Shown here: in pieces, positions 1 through 5,734 of the stretch
Position numbering within the stretch: position 1 is the stretch's first letter
Layout: each line of letters starts with the position of its first letter
Assembly: GCA_018335615.1 (NCBI GenBank)
Contig: JAGXRS010000386.1
Location: 1-9,126 of the forward strand
Length of the DNA stretch: 9,126 bases
Origin: Hydrogenophaga sp.
Lineage (GTDB): Bacteria; Pseudomonadota; Gammaproteobacteria; Burkholderiales; Burkholderiaceae_C
Direction of reading: 5' to 3'
Made by a program: the position numbers and the translations under genes
The notes under the pieces: generated by a model
Database searches by the model: none
What the model was told of the DNA's origin: nothing
What the model saw: the letters and a program-made list of their open reading frames with translations, nothing else

Positions 1-69
1 GCCGTCGCTCTTGACGCGCACCTTGACGTTGTAGTCCACCACACGTTTGACGGGGACGATGACCTTCAT
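1..69 (-). CDS. etfB: Electron transfer flavoprotein subunit beta, N-terminal fragment
   Basis: The reverse strand from 69 down to the window edge encodes 23 residues beginning MKVIVPVKRVVDYNVKVRV, the conserved N-terminus of bacterial EtfB. The gene is cut by the window edge, not truncated in nature as far as can be seen. EtfB pairs with EtfA, binds FAD and AMP, and carries electrons from acyl-CoA and related dehydrogenases to the ETF:ubiquinone oxidoreductase. The ATG at 67-69 has a good Shine-Dalgarno sequence, AGGAG on the minus strand (79-83), nine bases upstream. etfA would be expected further left. A strong promoter and two palindromes precede the gene (see separate entries). Only 23 residues are visible, but the match is distinctive. 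Confidence 0.88.
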   Translation of the reverse strand, partial: MKVIVPVKRVVDYNVKVRVKSDG

Positions 70-103
70 GTTGGGATGCTCCTGATGATGATGAAAAGGG
101 GAA

Positions 104-129
104 CCGAGTTGACGTACACGTCAATTCGG
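104..129. promoter_or_regulatory. Near-perfect 26-bp operator palindrome upstream of etfB
   Basis: The core is TTGACGT (109-115), AC, ACGTCAA (118-124), perfectly symmetric. The flanks CCGAG (104-108) and TTCGG (125-129) extend the symmetry, so 11 of 12 positions per arm pair, the exception being a G/T at 108/125. It lies 34 bp upstream of the etfB start codon. Known from the literature: acyl-CoA-responsive regulators of fatty-acid and branched-chain amino acid catabolism in proteobacteria (FadR/PsrA/FadP and LiuR/LiuQ groups) often control etf genes through palindromes, some with ACGT half-sites. Which regulator binds here cannot be decided from the sequence. Confidence 0.6.
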
Positions 130-131
130 CG

Positions 132-137
132 ATTGTA
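132..137 (-). promoter_or_regulatory. Possible second -10 box for etfB
   Basis: On the minus strand TACAAT (5 of 6 match to TATAAT) lies immediately upstream of the palindrome at 104-129. No good -35 box is present at 16-18 bases, so it would need an activator or be weak. If it is used, the start would fall near 125, inside that palindrome, and the leader would be about 56 nt. Low confidence. Confidence 0.25.
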
Positions 138-186
138 TGTCCGGGTCACCGCTGGAGGGCACGCAGCGCTGCGCACGACTTGAAAC

Positions 187-210
187 AAAATAGAACGATC
201 GTGCTTTTTT
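187..210. promoter_or_regulatory. Operator-like palindrome on the etfB start point
   Basis: A perfect 8-bp core ACGATCGT (195-202) is flanked by imperfect arms, AAAATAGA on the left and GCTTTTTT on the right. Six of eight flanking positions are complementary, giving a 24-bp imperfect inverted repeat. It begins directly downstream of the -10 box of the etfB promoter and covers the expected transcription start. Size and form suit a TetR-family operator, but the regulator is not in this window and the assignment is inference. Confidence 0.5.
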
Positions 211-211
211 T

Positions 212-240
212 ATTATACGTCTTGCGCCTTGCTTTGGCAA
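212..240 (-). promoter_or_regulatory. Sigma-70 promoter for etfB
   Basis: Read on the minus strand there is a -35 box TTGCCA (235-240; 5 of 6 match to TTGACA), a 17-base spacer (218-234) and a perfect -10 box TATAAT (212-217). Transcription would start near position 205 and run toward etfB, giving a leader of about 135 nt before the ATG at 69. The match is much better than chance for such GC-rich DNA. The predicted start lies inside the palindrome at 187-210, which implies repression by a protein bound there. Confidence 0.75.
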
Positions 241-281
241 AGCATCCCGTGACAGCGGGCCAAGTGTCATCCCAGCGACTA

Positions 282-305
282 TTAACCAACCAATCGGTCG
301 GCTAA
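282..305. promoter_or_regulatory. TetR-type operator-like palindrome upstream of dctP
   Basis: The left half TTAACCAACCAA (282-293) and the right half TCGGTCGGCTAA (294-305) are inverted copies matching at 9 of 12 positions, and all three mismatches are A/G transitions. The ACC-N-ACC / GGT-N-GGT style of half-site is common among TetR-family operators controlling catabolic and CoA-ester genes. It lies 105 bp upstream of the dctP start codon and upstream of the etfB -35 box, so it could serve either gene. The family assignment is inference. Confidence 0.45.
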
Positions 306-344
306 TTCGGGTAAGTCTGGAGGCGGCTTCTCGGGGTATTCGCC

Positions 345-388
345 TATAGTGGGTTCAACCCGATATGTTTATATTTGGTAACTATATT
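345..388 (+). promoter_or_regulatory. dctP: AT-rich likely promoter zone for dctP
   Basis: Several -10-like hexamers occur here: TATAGT (345-350), TATGTT (364-369), TATATT (370-375) and TATATT (383-388). None has a convincing -35 box at 16-18 bases, so the exact promoter cannot be chosen. It may depend on an activator. The composition drop just before the ribosome binding site supports a promoter somewhere in this interval. Confidence 0.3.
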
Positions 389-410
389 CCCCCCATCAGG
401 AGACCTCAGC

Positions 411-1424
411 ATGAAACTTCGCCACGTCTTTGCCGCCGCCCTGTCCACCACCGTGCTCGCCAGCGGCCTGGCCTCTGCCCAGACGGTGTTCACCGTGTCC
501 AGCTGGCTGCCGCCCACCCACACGGCAAGCATGGCCCAGAAGAGCTGGTGCGATCTGCTGGAGAAGGAAAGCACCGGGCGCATGAAGTGCAACATCCTGC
601 CCAAAGGCGTGGTGGCAGCGCCGGGCACCTTCGATGCCGTCCGTGACGGTCTGGCCGACATCTCCTACACCGTGGACGGCTACACGCCGGGTCGCTTCAT
701 CAACACCCAGGTGGCCGAATTCCCCTTCCTGGGCGACAGCGCCACCGCCACCTCGGTCGCTTACCAGCGCATCTACAGCAAGTACTTCGCCCCGCTGGGC
801 GAGCACCGCGGCGTGAAGGTGCTGGCCGTGTTCACCCACGGCCCGGGCATCATCTTCAACAGCAAGAAGCCCGTGACCAGCGCGGCCGATGCCGCCTCGC
901 TCAAATTCCGCATCGGCGGCGGCAACATCAACGAACTGTCCAGAGCCATGGGCTGGAACACCACCCTGAAGCCCGCGCCCGAGTCCTTCGAACTGATGTC
1001 CACCGGCGTGATGGACGGCACGTTCTTCCCCGACGAATCCATCGCGTCGTTCAAGCTCAGCATGGTCAAGCACGCCACCACCTTCCCCGGTGGCCTGTAC
1101 AACACCAGCTTCGTGTTCATGATGAACCCGGGCAAGTACAACAGCCTGTCGCCACAAGACAAAGCCGTGGTCGACAAGATCTCGGGTGAAACGGCTGCGC
1201 GCATCTTCGGCGAGGGCTGGGACCGTGTGGACGCCGCGAGCCGCGAAATCCAGAAAGCCCAGGGCGTGAGCCGTGTCATGGCCGACCAAGCCTTCGTGAA
1301 GGCCGTCATGGACAAGCAGGACTATCTGGAGACCAAGTGGGCCGCAAACGCACAGGTCAAGGGCCTCAAAGATCCGAAGAAAGTCCTGGCCGAATTCCGC
1401 GCCGAGATCGCCAAGGTCAAGTAA
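411..1424 (+). CDS. dctP: TRAP transporter solute-binding protein, DctP family
   Basis: This is the periplasmic binding protein of a tripartite ATP-independent transporter (337 aa, normal for the family). The ATG at 411 is chosen over an in-frame ATG at 375 because AGGAGA (398-403) lies seven bases upstream and translation from 411 begins directly with a signal peptide: MKLRH, a hydrophobic stretch at about 6-20, and a likely signal peptidase cut after ASA at 23. The mature N-terminus FTVSSWLPPTH and the LKFRIGGGN segment near 165-171, with the family's conserved ligand-binding arginine at R167, are typical. Residues 188-215 (PAPESFELMSTGVMDG and following) match the conserved central part. 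The ligand is probably a carboxylate, since R167 usually forms a salt bridge to one; which carboxylate is unknown. It is first in the operon with dctQ and dctM. Confidence 0.93.
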   Translation: MKLRHVFAAALSTTVLASGLASAQTVFTVSSWLPPTHTASMAQKSWCDLLEKESTGRMKCNILPKGVVAAPGTFDAVRDGLADISYTVDGYTPGRFINTQVAEFPFLGDSATATSVAYQRIYSKYFAPLGEHRGVKVLAVFTHGPGIIFNSKKPVTSAADAASLKFRIGGGNINELSRAMGWNTTLKPAPESFELMSTGVMDGTFFPDESIASFKLSMVKHATTFPGGLYNTSFVFMMNPGKYNSLSPQDKAVVDKISGETAARIFGEGWDRVDAASREIQKAQGVSRVMADQAFVKAVMDKQDYLETKWAANAQVKGLKDPKKVLAEFRAEIAKVK

Positions 1425-1465
1425 GGTAGCGCGCGCTCGTCAGAACTGCGCGCCTTCTCGCAGGT

Positions 1466-1504
1466 CGATGGGGTGGCCAGACCGGCCGGCCCATCGGCTT
1501 TTTT
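1466..1504 (+). terminator. Intra-operon terminator or attenuator between dctP and dctQ
   Basis: CGATGGG (1466-1472) pairs perfectly with CCCATCG (1490-1496). GGCC/GGCC pairing (1475-1478 with 1484-1487) is possible inside the loop, and the stem is followed by a run of six T at 1499-1504. This has the form of a rho-independent terminator and ends 18 bases before dctQ. A second GC stem, GCGCGC 1431-1436 with 1448-1453, lies just upstream. TRAP and ABC operons often use such a signal to make more binding protein than membrane subunits, which fits here. Partial read-through is presumed because dctQ has no separate promoter that I can see. Confidence 0.72.
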
Positions 1505-1522
1505 CCATTCAGAAAGCACAAC

Positions 1523-2038
1523 ATGCTCAACATGCTTGACCGCGCGCTGCGCTGGTCCACCGGTCTGGTGGCCGCCATGGCGCTGTTTTCCATCATGTGG
1601 CTCACCGTGGTCGACGTGATCGGTCGCAAGTTCTTCAGCAACTCGGTACCCGGCGGCCTGGAACTCACCGAGATCCTGATGGTCGTGGTGATTTTCGGCG
1701 CCCTGCCCCTGGTGTCCTGGCGCGGGGAGCACGTGGTCTTCGACTCGCTGGACCCCTACATTCCCGACTGGTTGCGCGGCATCCAGACGCGACTGGTGCA
1801 CCTCATCAGCGCCGCTCTGTTCGGCTTTCTGGGCCGCCTGATGGCCATGCGCGCCGAGCGCTTTGCCGAGTACGGCGACACCACCGTGCACCTGCAGCTG
1901 TCCATTGCGCCGGTGGCCTGGCTCATGACCGGCCTGCTGATCCTGACGGCCCTGGTCCACCTGCTCTTCGTGTTCGTGAACGCGCCGGCACCCACCCACC
2001 AGCCAGCCCCGCCCGCCACCGAGAGGAACGCAGCATGA
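1523..2038 (+). CDS. dctQ: TRAP transporter small permease subunit, DctQ family
   Basis: This 171-aa protein is the small inner-membrane subunit that pairs with DctM and docks the loaded DctP. Four hydrophobic segments fit the family topology: about 12-31, 48-65, 89-107 and 127-152. The family hallmark DVIGRKFF (31-38), followed by PGGLELTEILM (43-53), is present. The C-terminus is a Pro/Ala-rich hydrophilic tail. The start ATG at 1523 has only a weak purine-rich AGAAAG (1511-1516) upstream, and an in-frame ATG at 1532 is possible. The gene ends in ATGA, with its TGA overlapping the dctM ATG, so the two are translationally coupled. It lies 98 bp after dctP, behind the terminator-like hairpin. 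Confidence 0.9.
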   Translation: MLNMLDRALRWSTGLVAAMALFSIMWLTVVDVIGRKFFSNSVPGGLELTEILMVVVIFGALPLVSWRGEHVVFDSLDPYIPDWLRGIQTRLVHLISAALFGFLGRLMAMRAERFAEYGDTTVHLQLSIAPVAWLMTGLLILTALVHLLFVFVNAPAPTHQPAPPATERNAA

Positions 2039-3324
2039 CCGAAGCGTTTCTGGGTTTCATGGCCGTCTTCGTGATGGCCTTCCTGCGCATTCCGCTGGCC
2101 GTGGCCATGTCCATTGCCGGCATCGTCGGCATGGGCCTCATGCGCGGCTGGCAACCGGCCTTTGCTGGCACCAGCCAGGTGATCTTCGAAACCGGCTTTC
2201 ATTACGTGCTGTCGGTCATTCCGCTGTTCGTGCTGATGGGCAACCTGGTGGCGCGGGCTGGCATGGCCAAGGAGCTGTTCACCGCGGCCAACGCCTTCGT
2301 CGGCCACCGCCGCGGCGGCCTGGCCATGGCCAGCGTGATCGCCTCCGGTGGCTTTGGCTCGATCTGCGGCTCGTCCATTGCCACCGCCGCCACCATGACG
2401 CGCGTGGCCTTTCCCGAGATGAAGGCGCACGGCTACAAGGACACGCTGGCCACCGGCGCCATTGCCGGCGGCGGCACGCTGGGCATCCTGATCCCCCCCT
2501 CCACCATCCTGGTGATCTACGGGATCATCACCGAGACCGACATCGGCAAGCTGTTCATCGCCGGCATCCTGCCGGGCATCGTGGCCATCACCTGCCTGTG
2601 CATGGCCGTGGTGTTCGTCACCTGGCGCGACCCGTCGGCCGGCCCGCCGGCCAAGCGCTTCACCTGGCGCGAGCGCCTGGCTGCCATTCAAGGCATCTGG
2701 GGTGTGGCGCTGCTGTTTGCGCTGGTGATCGGCGGCATCTACGGCGGCGTGTTCACCGCCACGGAAGGCGCAGGTGTGGGTGCGGGCGGCGCCTTCGTGT
2801 TCGCCTTGCTGCGCCGAACGCTCACGCCCCGGGTGGTGATGGACATTCTGGTGGAGAGCGCGCGCACCACGGCCATGCTGTTCACCATCCTGATCGCCGC
2901 GATGATCTTCACCAACTTCATCAACTACACCACGATGCCGGGCGACCTGCGCGACTTCGTGCTGCAGTTCAGCCCGCACCCCATCATGGTGGTGGTGATG
3001 ATGATGGGCGTGTACCTGGCCCTGGGCATGGTGATGGAAGAGCTGGCCATCGTGCTGCTGACCATTCCCGTGTTCTTCCCGATCATCACCGGCCTGGGCT
3101 TCGACCCGATCTGGTTCGGCATCCTGATCGTGACCATCGTGGAGATCGGCATGATCTCGCCCCCGGTGGGCCTGAACCTGTTCGTCATCAACTCGCTGCT
3201 GCCCAACGTGAAGCTGGGCAGCATCTACCGCGGCGTGTGGCCCTTCGTGATGGCCGACATCGTGCGCCTGGGCATCCTGATCGCCTTCCCGGCAATCGCG
3301 CTCTGGTTACCCAGCCTGATGTGA
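2035..3324 (+). CDS. dctM: TRAP transporter large permease subunit, DctM family
   Basis: This 429-aa inner-membrane protein is the ion-coupled transport subunit, of normal size for DctM. The start at 2035 overlaps the dctQ stop (ATGA) and follows a good ribosome binding site, GAGAGGAA (2021-2028). The frame is open upstream to 1597, but that part overlaps dctQ and is not coding. The sequence is rich in long hydrophobic segments. Family hallmarks are visible: SVIPLFVLMGN, the GGFGSICGSSIATAATM loop, AIAGGGTLGILIPPS in the first half, and EIGMISPPVGLNLFVIN in the second half. These two PP-containing re-entrant hairpins characterise the family's inverted-repeat fold. Uptake is normally driven by Na+ or H+. 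The 3' end overlaps the convergent channel gene by 18 bp. Confidence 0.93.
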   Translation: MTEAFLGFMAVFVMAFLRIPLAVAMSIAGIVGMGLMRGWQPAFAGTSQVIFETGFHYVLSVIPLFVLMGNLVARAGMAKELFTAANAFVGHRRGGLAMASVIASGGFGSICGSSIATAATMTRVAFPEMKAHGYKDTLATGAIAGGGTLGILIPPSTILVIYGIITETDIGKLFIAGILPGIVAITCLCMAVVFVTWRDPSAGPPAKRFTWRERLAAIQGIWGVALLFALVIGGIYGGVFTATEGAGVGAGGAFVFALLRRTLTPRVVMDILVESARTTAMLFTILIAAMIFTNFINYTTMPGDLRDFVLQFSPHPIMVVVMMMGVYLALGMVMEELAIVLLTIPVFFPIITGLGFDPIWFGILIVTIVEIGMISPPVGLNLFVINSLLPNVKLGSIYRGVWPFVMADIVRLGILIAFPAIALWLPSLM

Positions 3325-4647
3325 ACCTGAGGCCTCGGCGCCCAGCGCGGCGCCGGCTGGCGGCCGCATGTGCAGCACGCGCTGCGGGTACGGTATCTCG
3401 ATGCCCTTTTCCCGCAGCGATTGCAGGATGGCGCGGTTGATGAGCGAGCGCAGGTTGAGCTGCCCGTTCTCCGGGTCGGCGATCCAGTAACCCAGCGTGA
3501 ACTCCAGCCCGTCGGCGCCAAACGCCGACAGCGCCACCGAGGGCGCCGGCTCGGTCAGCACCCGCGGCTGCGCCCGCGCGGCTTCCGACAAGATCTGGAT
3601 CACCTGCTCCACATCGCTGTCGTAGGCCACCGACACCACCGTGGACTGCCAGAGCTTGGGGTCGGCCAGCGACATGTTCTCGACCCGGCTGGTGATCAGG
3701 ATTTCGTTGGGCACGATGGACTCGCGACCCGCCAGCGAGCGAATCACGGTGTAGCGGGCGTTGATGTCTGTGATGCGGCCCTCGAAGTTGTCCACCCGCA
3801 CGTTGTCGCCAATGCGCATGCTGCGCTCGGCCAGGATCACGAAGCCGCTGACATAGTTGGACGCCAGTTTCTGCAACCCGAAGCCGATGCCCACGCCGAT
3901 CGCGCCGCCCAGCACCGAGAGCGCCGTCAGGTCGATGCCCACCGCCGACAGCGCCACGATCAGGCCGACGAACATCAGCAGCGCGCGCGTGGCATTGCTC
4001 ACCGCCTTGCGCAGCGACAGCTCCCCCCCCACGGCCGATTTCAGCAGCCGCGCCTCGATGGCCGCGGACACCCACAGCGCCAGGATCAGCACCGCACCGG
4101 CGGTCAGCGCGCCCTCGATCAAGGTGCGCACGCTCATGGTGGAGGTGCCCATCTTCCAGGTGATCTGGTCCAGCTCGCGCAGGATGATGGGCAGCAGCCC
4201 GCTGACCCACAGCACCATGGCCAGCCAGGCCACCCAGGAAATGGTGCGCTCCAGCGCGCGCACCCAGGGTGCCGTGGCAAAGGCCAGCTGCAGCACCTTC
4301 ACGCCCAGGCGGATCACCACCAGCGACACCAGTACTGGCACCGCCACCTTGAACACCGCCAGCGGCACAAACTCCAGCAGCGCGGCACGGGCCACATAGG
4401 CCAGCGCCAGCAGCAGCAAGGGAAACAGGACGCCGTCGACCACCCGGCTGCCGAACAGCACCGAAACGCGCTCGTCTCCCATGCCCAGGGCGCGGCGCAG
4501 CAGCGCGGTGACACCCCAGGCGATCAACACACAGAGCGCCAGCGCGGCCAGTTCGGCCCACACCGTGGGCTGGGCAAAACCTGACAGCCAGACGTGAAAG
4601 TCGTCAATCGGCGGTGGGGTGGACGGGAGCGCAGCGTTCGTGGTCAT
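3307..4647 (-). CDS. Mechanosensitive ion channel, MscS family
   Basis: This 446-aa inner-membrane protein has five to six hydrophobic segments (about 28-49, 73-91, 99-122, 135-156, 176-198 and 222-240) before the MscS pore helix. The pore and adjacent beta domain are clear: LTALSVLGGAIGVGIGFGLQ (240-259), then ASNYVSGFVILAERSMRIGD (262-281) and IVPNEILI (311-318). Glycine/alanine packing in the pore helix is as in MscS. The protein ends with the family's IPYPQRVLHMR (418-428). It is larger than E. coli MscS because of extra N-terminal membrane helices, like YbdG/YnaI-type members. The likely role is release of solutes on osmotic down-shock. The ATG at 4645-4647 has no clear Shine-Dalgarno sequence. 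Its stop TAA (3307-3309) lies inside dctM. It is 191 bp downstream of the crotonase gene on the same strand. Confidence 0.92.
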   Translation of the reverse strand: MTTNAALPSTPPPIDDFHVWLSGFAQPTVWAELAALALCVLIAWGVTALLRRALGMGDERVSVLFGSRVVDGVLFPLLLLALAYVARAALLEFVPLAVFKVAVPVLVSLVVIRLGVKVLQLAFATAPWVRALERTISWVAWLAMVLWVSGLLPIILRELDQITWKMGTSTMSVRTLIEGALTAGAVLILALWVSAAIEARLLKSAVGGELSLRKAVSNATRALLMFVGLIVALSAVGIDLTALSVLGGAIGVGIGFGLQKLASNYVSGFVILAERSMRIGDNVRVDNFEGRITDINARYTVIRSLAGRESIVPNEILITSRVENMSLADPKLWQSTVVSVAYDSDVEQVIQILSEAARAQPRVLTEPAPSVALSAFGADGLEFTLGYWIADPENGQLNLRSLINRAILQSLREKGIEIPYPQRVLHMRPPAGAALGAEASGSHQAG

Positions 4648-4794
4648 GAGGTCGACAGTTCGAGCAAAAGCAAAAGATGCGGAATGTTAATCAGGCGCGG
4701 GCCGCCACCCGGATCGCCCCGGGCGCCCATTGAAAGGCGGCAACACGTTGGGGGAAACAGGCCGCGCGTTGAGCACGCCCAGGCCCGGCGCCCG

Positions 4795-4832
4795 GTGCCC
4801 GGCGCTCACGGCCAGGCAGCAGCGCCGGGCAC
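4795..4832 (-). terminator. Perfect 12-bp hairpin just after the crotonase-like gene
   Basis: GTGCCCGGCGCT (4795-4806) and AGCGCCGGGCAC (4821-4832) are perfect inverted copies around a 14-nt loop. The hairpin begins six bases after the stop codon of the crotonase-like gene. No T-run follows on either strand, so it is not a standard rho-independent terminator; it may protect the mRNA 3' end or assist termination. The rest of the 191-bp gap (4648-4838) is GC-rich, with further small self-complementary runs and no clear promoter for the channel gene. Confidence 0.5.
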
Positions 4833-4838
4833 CCTGGG

Positions 4839-5612
4839 TCACCAATTCGGCGGCCGCTTCTCGATGAAGGCCTGCACGCCCTCCTGCGCCACGGCGTGTG
4901 CCATGTTGCAGGCCATGGTCTGGCCGGCCAGCTGGTAGGCCGACTCCATGCCGGTTTCCAGCTGGCGGTAGAACAGCGCCTTGCCCATGGCCAGGGCCTC
5001 GCGCGGCTTGGCCACGATGCGGTCCACCAGCGTGGCCACCTCAACGTCCAGCGCCTCGGCGGGCACAACGCGGTTCACCAGGCCGCGAGCGCGTGCTTCC
5101 TCGGCCGAGATGAAATCGCCGGTGAGCAGCATTTCCATCGCCTGCTTCGGCCACATGTTGCGCGAGAGCGCCACGCTCGGCGTGGCACAGAACAGCCCGA
5201 CGTCGATGCCGTTGACGCCGAAGGTGGCGTCGGACACCGCCACCGCCAAGTCGCACTGCGCCACCAGCTGGCAGCCCGCTGCCGTCGCCAGACCGTGCAC
5301 GCGGGCGATCACCGGCACCTCCAGCCGGCGCACCGCCATCATGAGCCGGGTGCAGCGGGCGAACAGCGCCTGGTAATACGCCACGTCGGGCCGGGCCTTC
5401 ATTTCCTTCAGGTCATGCCCGGCGCAGAAGGCGCGGCCGTTGGCGGCGATCACGACGACACGCGCGCCCGGATCGGCCGCGACCGCGTCGAGTGCGCCAT
5501 GCAACGCGTCCATCATGGCCTCGGACAGCACGTTGAAGCTGCGGGGGGCGTTCAGGGTCAGGGTGTGGACGCCGCGCGCGTCGCGGCTGTGCAGCGTCAA
5601 GGCTTCAGTCAT
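4839..5612 (-). CDS. Crotonase-fold (enoyl-CoA hydratase/isomerase-like) protein, ECHDC3-like
   Basis: This 257-aa protein has the length and order of a crotonase. LNAPRSFNVLSEAM is at 20-33, the first oxyanion-hole segment AFCAGHDLKEM at 61-71, the second GLATAAGCQLVAQCDLAVA at 107-125, then FGVNGIDVGLFCATPSVALS (131-150) and a GLVNRVVP motif (177-184). The ATG at 5610-5612 follows GGAGAC (5618-5623) at five bases. The central wording, AAGCQLVA with GLFCATP, resembles the vertebrate ECHDC3 group as I recall it, rather than classical FadB/EchA enzymes. The glutamates equivalent to rat mitochondrial hydratase E144 and E164 align with Q115 and G135, so ordinary hydratase activity is doubtful; CoA-thioester binding is still likely. 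The gene follows the deacetylase-like gene on the same strand, 122 bp away. Confidence 0.9.
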   Translation of the reverse strand: MTEALTLHSRDARGVHTLTLNAPRSFNVLSEAMMDALHGALDAVAADPGARVVVIAANGRAFCAGHDLKEMKARPDVAYYQALFARCTRLMMAVRRLEVPVIARVHGLATAAGCQLVAQCDLAVAVSDATFGVNGIDVGLFCATPSVALSRNMWPKQAMEMLLTGDFISAEEARARGLVNRVVPAEALDVEVATLVDRIVAKPREALAMGKALFYRQLETGMESAYQLAGQTMACNMAHAVAQEGVQAFIEKRPPNW

Positions 5613-5641
5613 ATCAAGTCTCCACAGCGGGCGAGGCCGAT

Positions 5642-5725
5642 CCCTCCAGGGCACCGAGGAACCGGCTTTGCCGGGCCTCAGGTGCCGCCCCCCTTGAGGG
5701 GGGTGACGCGAAGCGGCGCAGGGGG
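5642..5725. repeat. Composite palindromic intergenic element
   Basis: Three stems stand side by side. CCCT-CC-AGGG is at 5642-5650 (sharing a G with the next stem). A long interrupted stem spans 5650-5686: GGCACC, GAGG, CCGGC, a TTT loop, then GCCGG, CCTC, GGTGCC, 15 bp with small bulges. CCCCCC-TTGA-GGGGGG is at 5688-5703. The tail GCGAAGCGGCGCAGGGGG can pair back to GCCGC at 5684-5688. This style of C-run/G-run element beside a GCGAAGC-type turn is one I recall as dispersed between genes in Comamonadaceae chromosomes; copy number cannot be tested in one window. It fills nearly all of the gap between the deacetylase-like and crotonase-like genes and may terminate or process their joint transcript. 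Confidence 0.55.
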
Positions 5726-5734
5726 TGTTCTCTG

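Larger units (their letters stand above)
70..410. promoter_or_regulatory. Divergent control region between etfB and dctP
   Basis: This 341-bp stretch has no credible gene. It separates etfB (leftward) from dctP (rightward) and is clearly richer in A and T than the flanking coding DNA, especially at 180-220 and 361-390. It holds a near-consensus promoter and a weaker -10 pointing at etfB, and palindromes at 104-129, 187-210 and 282-305. A small dyad TGACA-N10-TGTCA lies at 250-269 and a GGGTT-C-AACCC dyad at 351-361. The dctP ribosome binding site AGGAGA is at 398-403. The short ORFs that can be drawn through it on either strand look non-coding. Confidence 0.8.

Noticed and set aside
203..216. 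T-run at 204-211 considered as the U-tract of a terminator
   Set aside because: No GC stem precedes it on the plus strand; it is better explained as the AT-rich zone downstream of the etfB -10 box.
250..269. TGACA-N10-TGTCA dyad considered as a CRP/FNR-type site
   Set aside because: Half-sites and spacing do not match TGTGA-N6-TCACA or TTGAT-N4-ATCAA; a 5-bp dyad with a 10-bp spacer is expected by chance often enough.
375..410. A 12-residue N-terminal extension of dctP from the ATG at 375
   Set aside because: It would place MVTIFPPSGDLS before the signal peptide and run through the ribosome binding site; the ATG at 411 has ideal spacing and begins with the signal sequence.
1756..2979. A 407-codon minus-strand frame opposite dctQ and dctM
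   Set aside because: Low-complexity His/Gly/Ala-rich antisense translation of membrane-protein genes; not a real gene.
2986..3008. Repeated GTG and ATG triplets in dctM considered as a microsatellite or phase-variable tract
   Set aside because: They are short, imperfect codon runs for Val and Met in a membrane helix, and triplet changes would not shift the frame.
3370..4584. A 404-codon plus-strand frame opposite the mechanosensitive channel gene
   Set aside because: Composition dominated by His, Gln, Arg and Ala with no domain; the opposite strand is a clear MscS-family gene.
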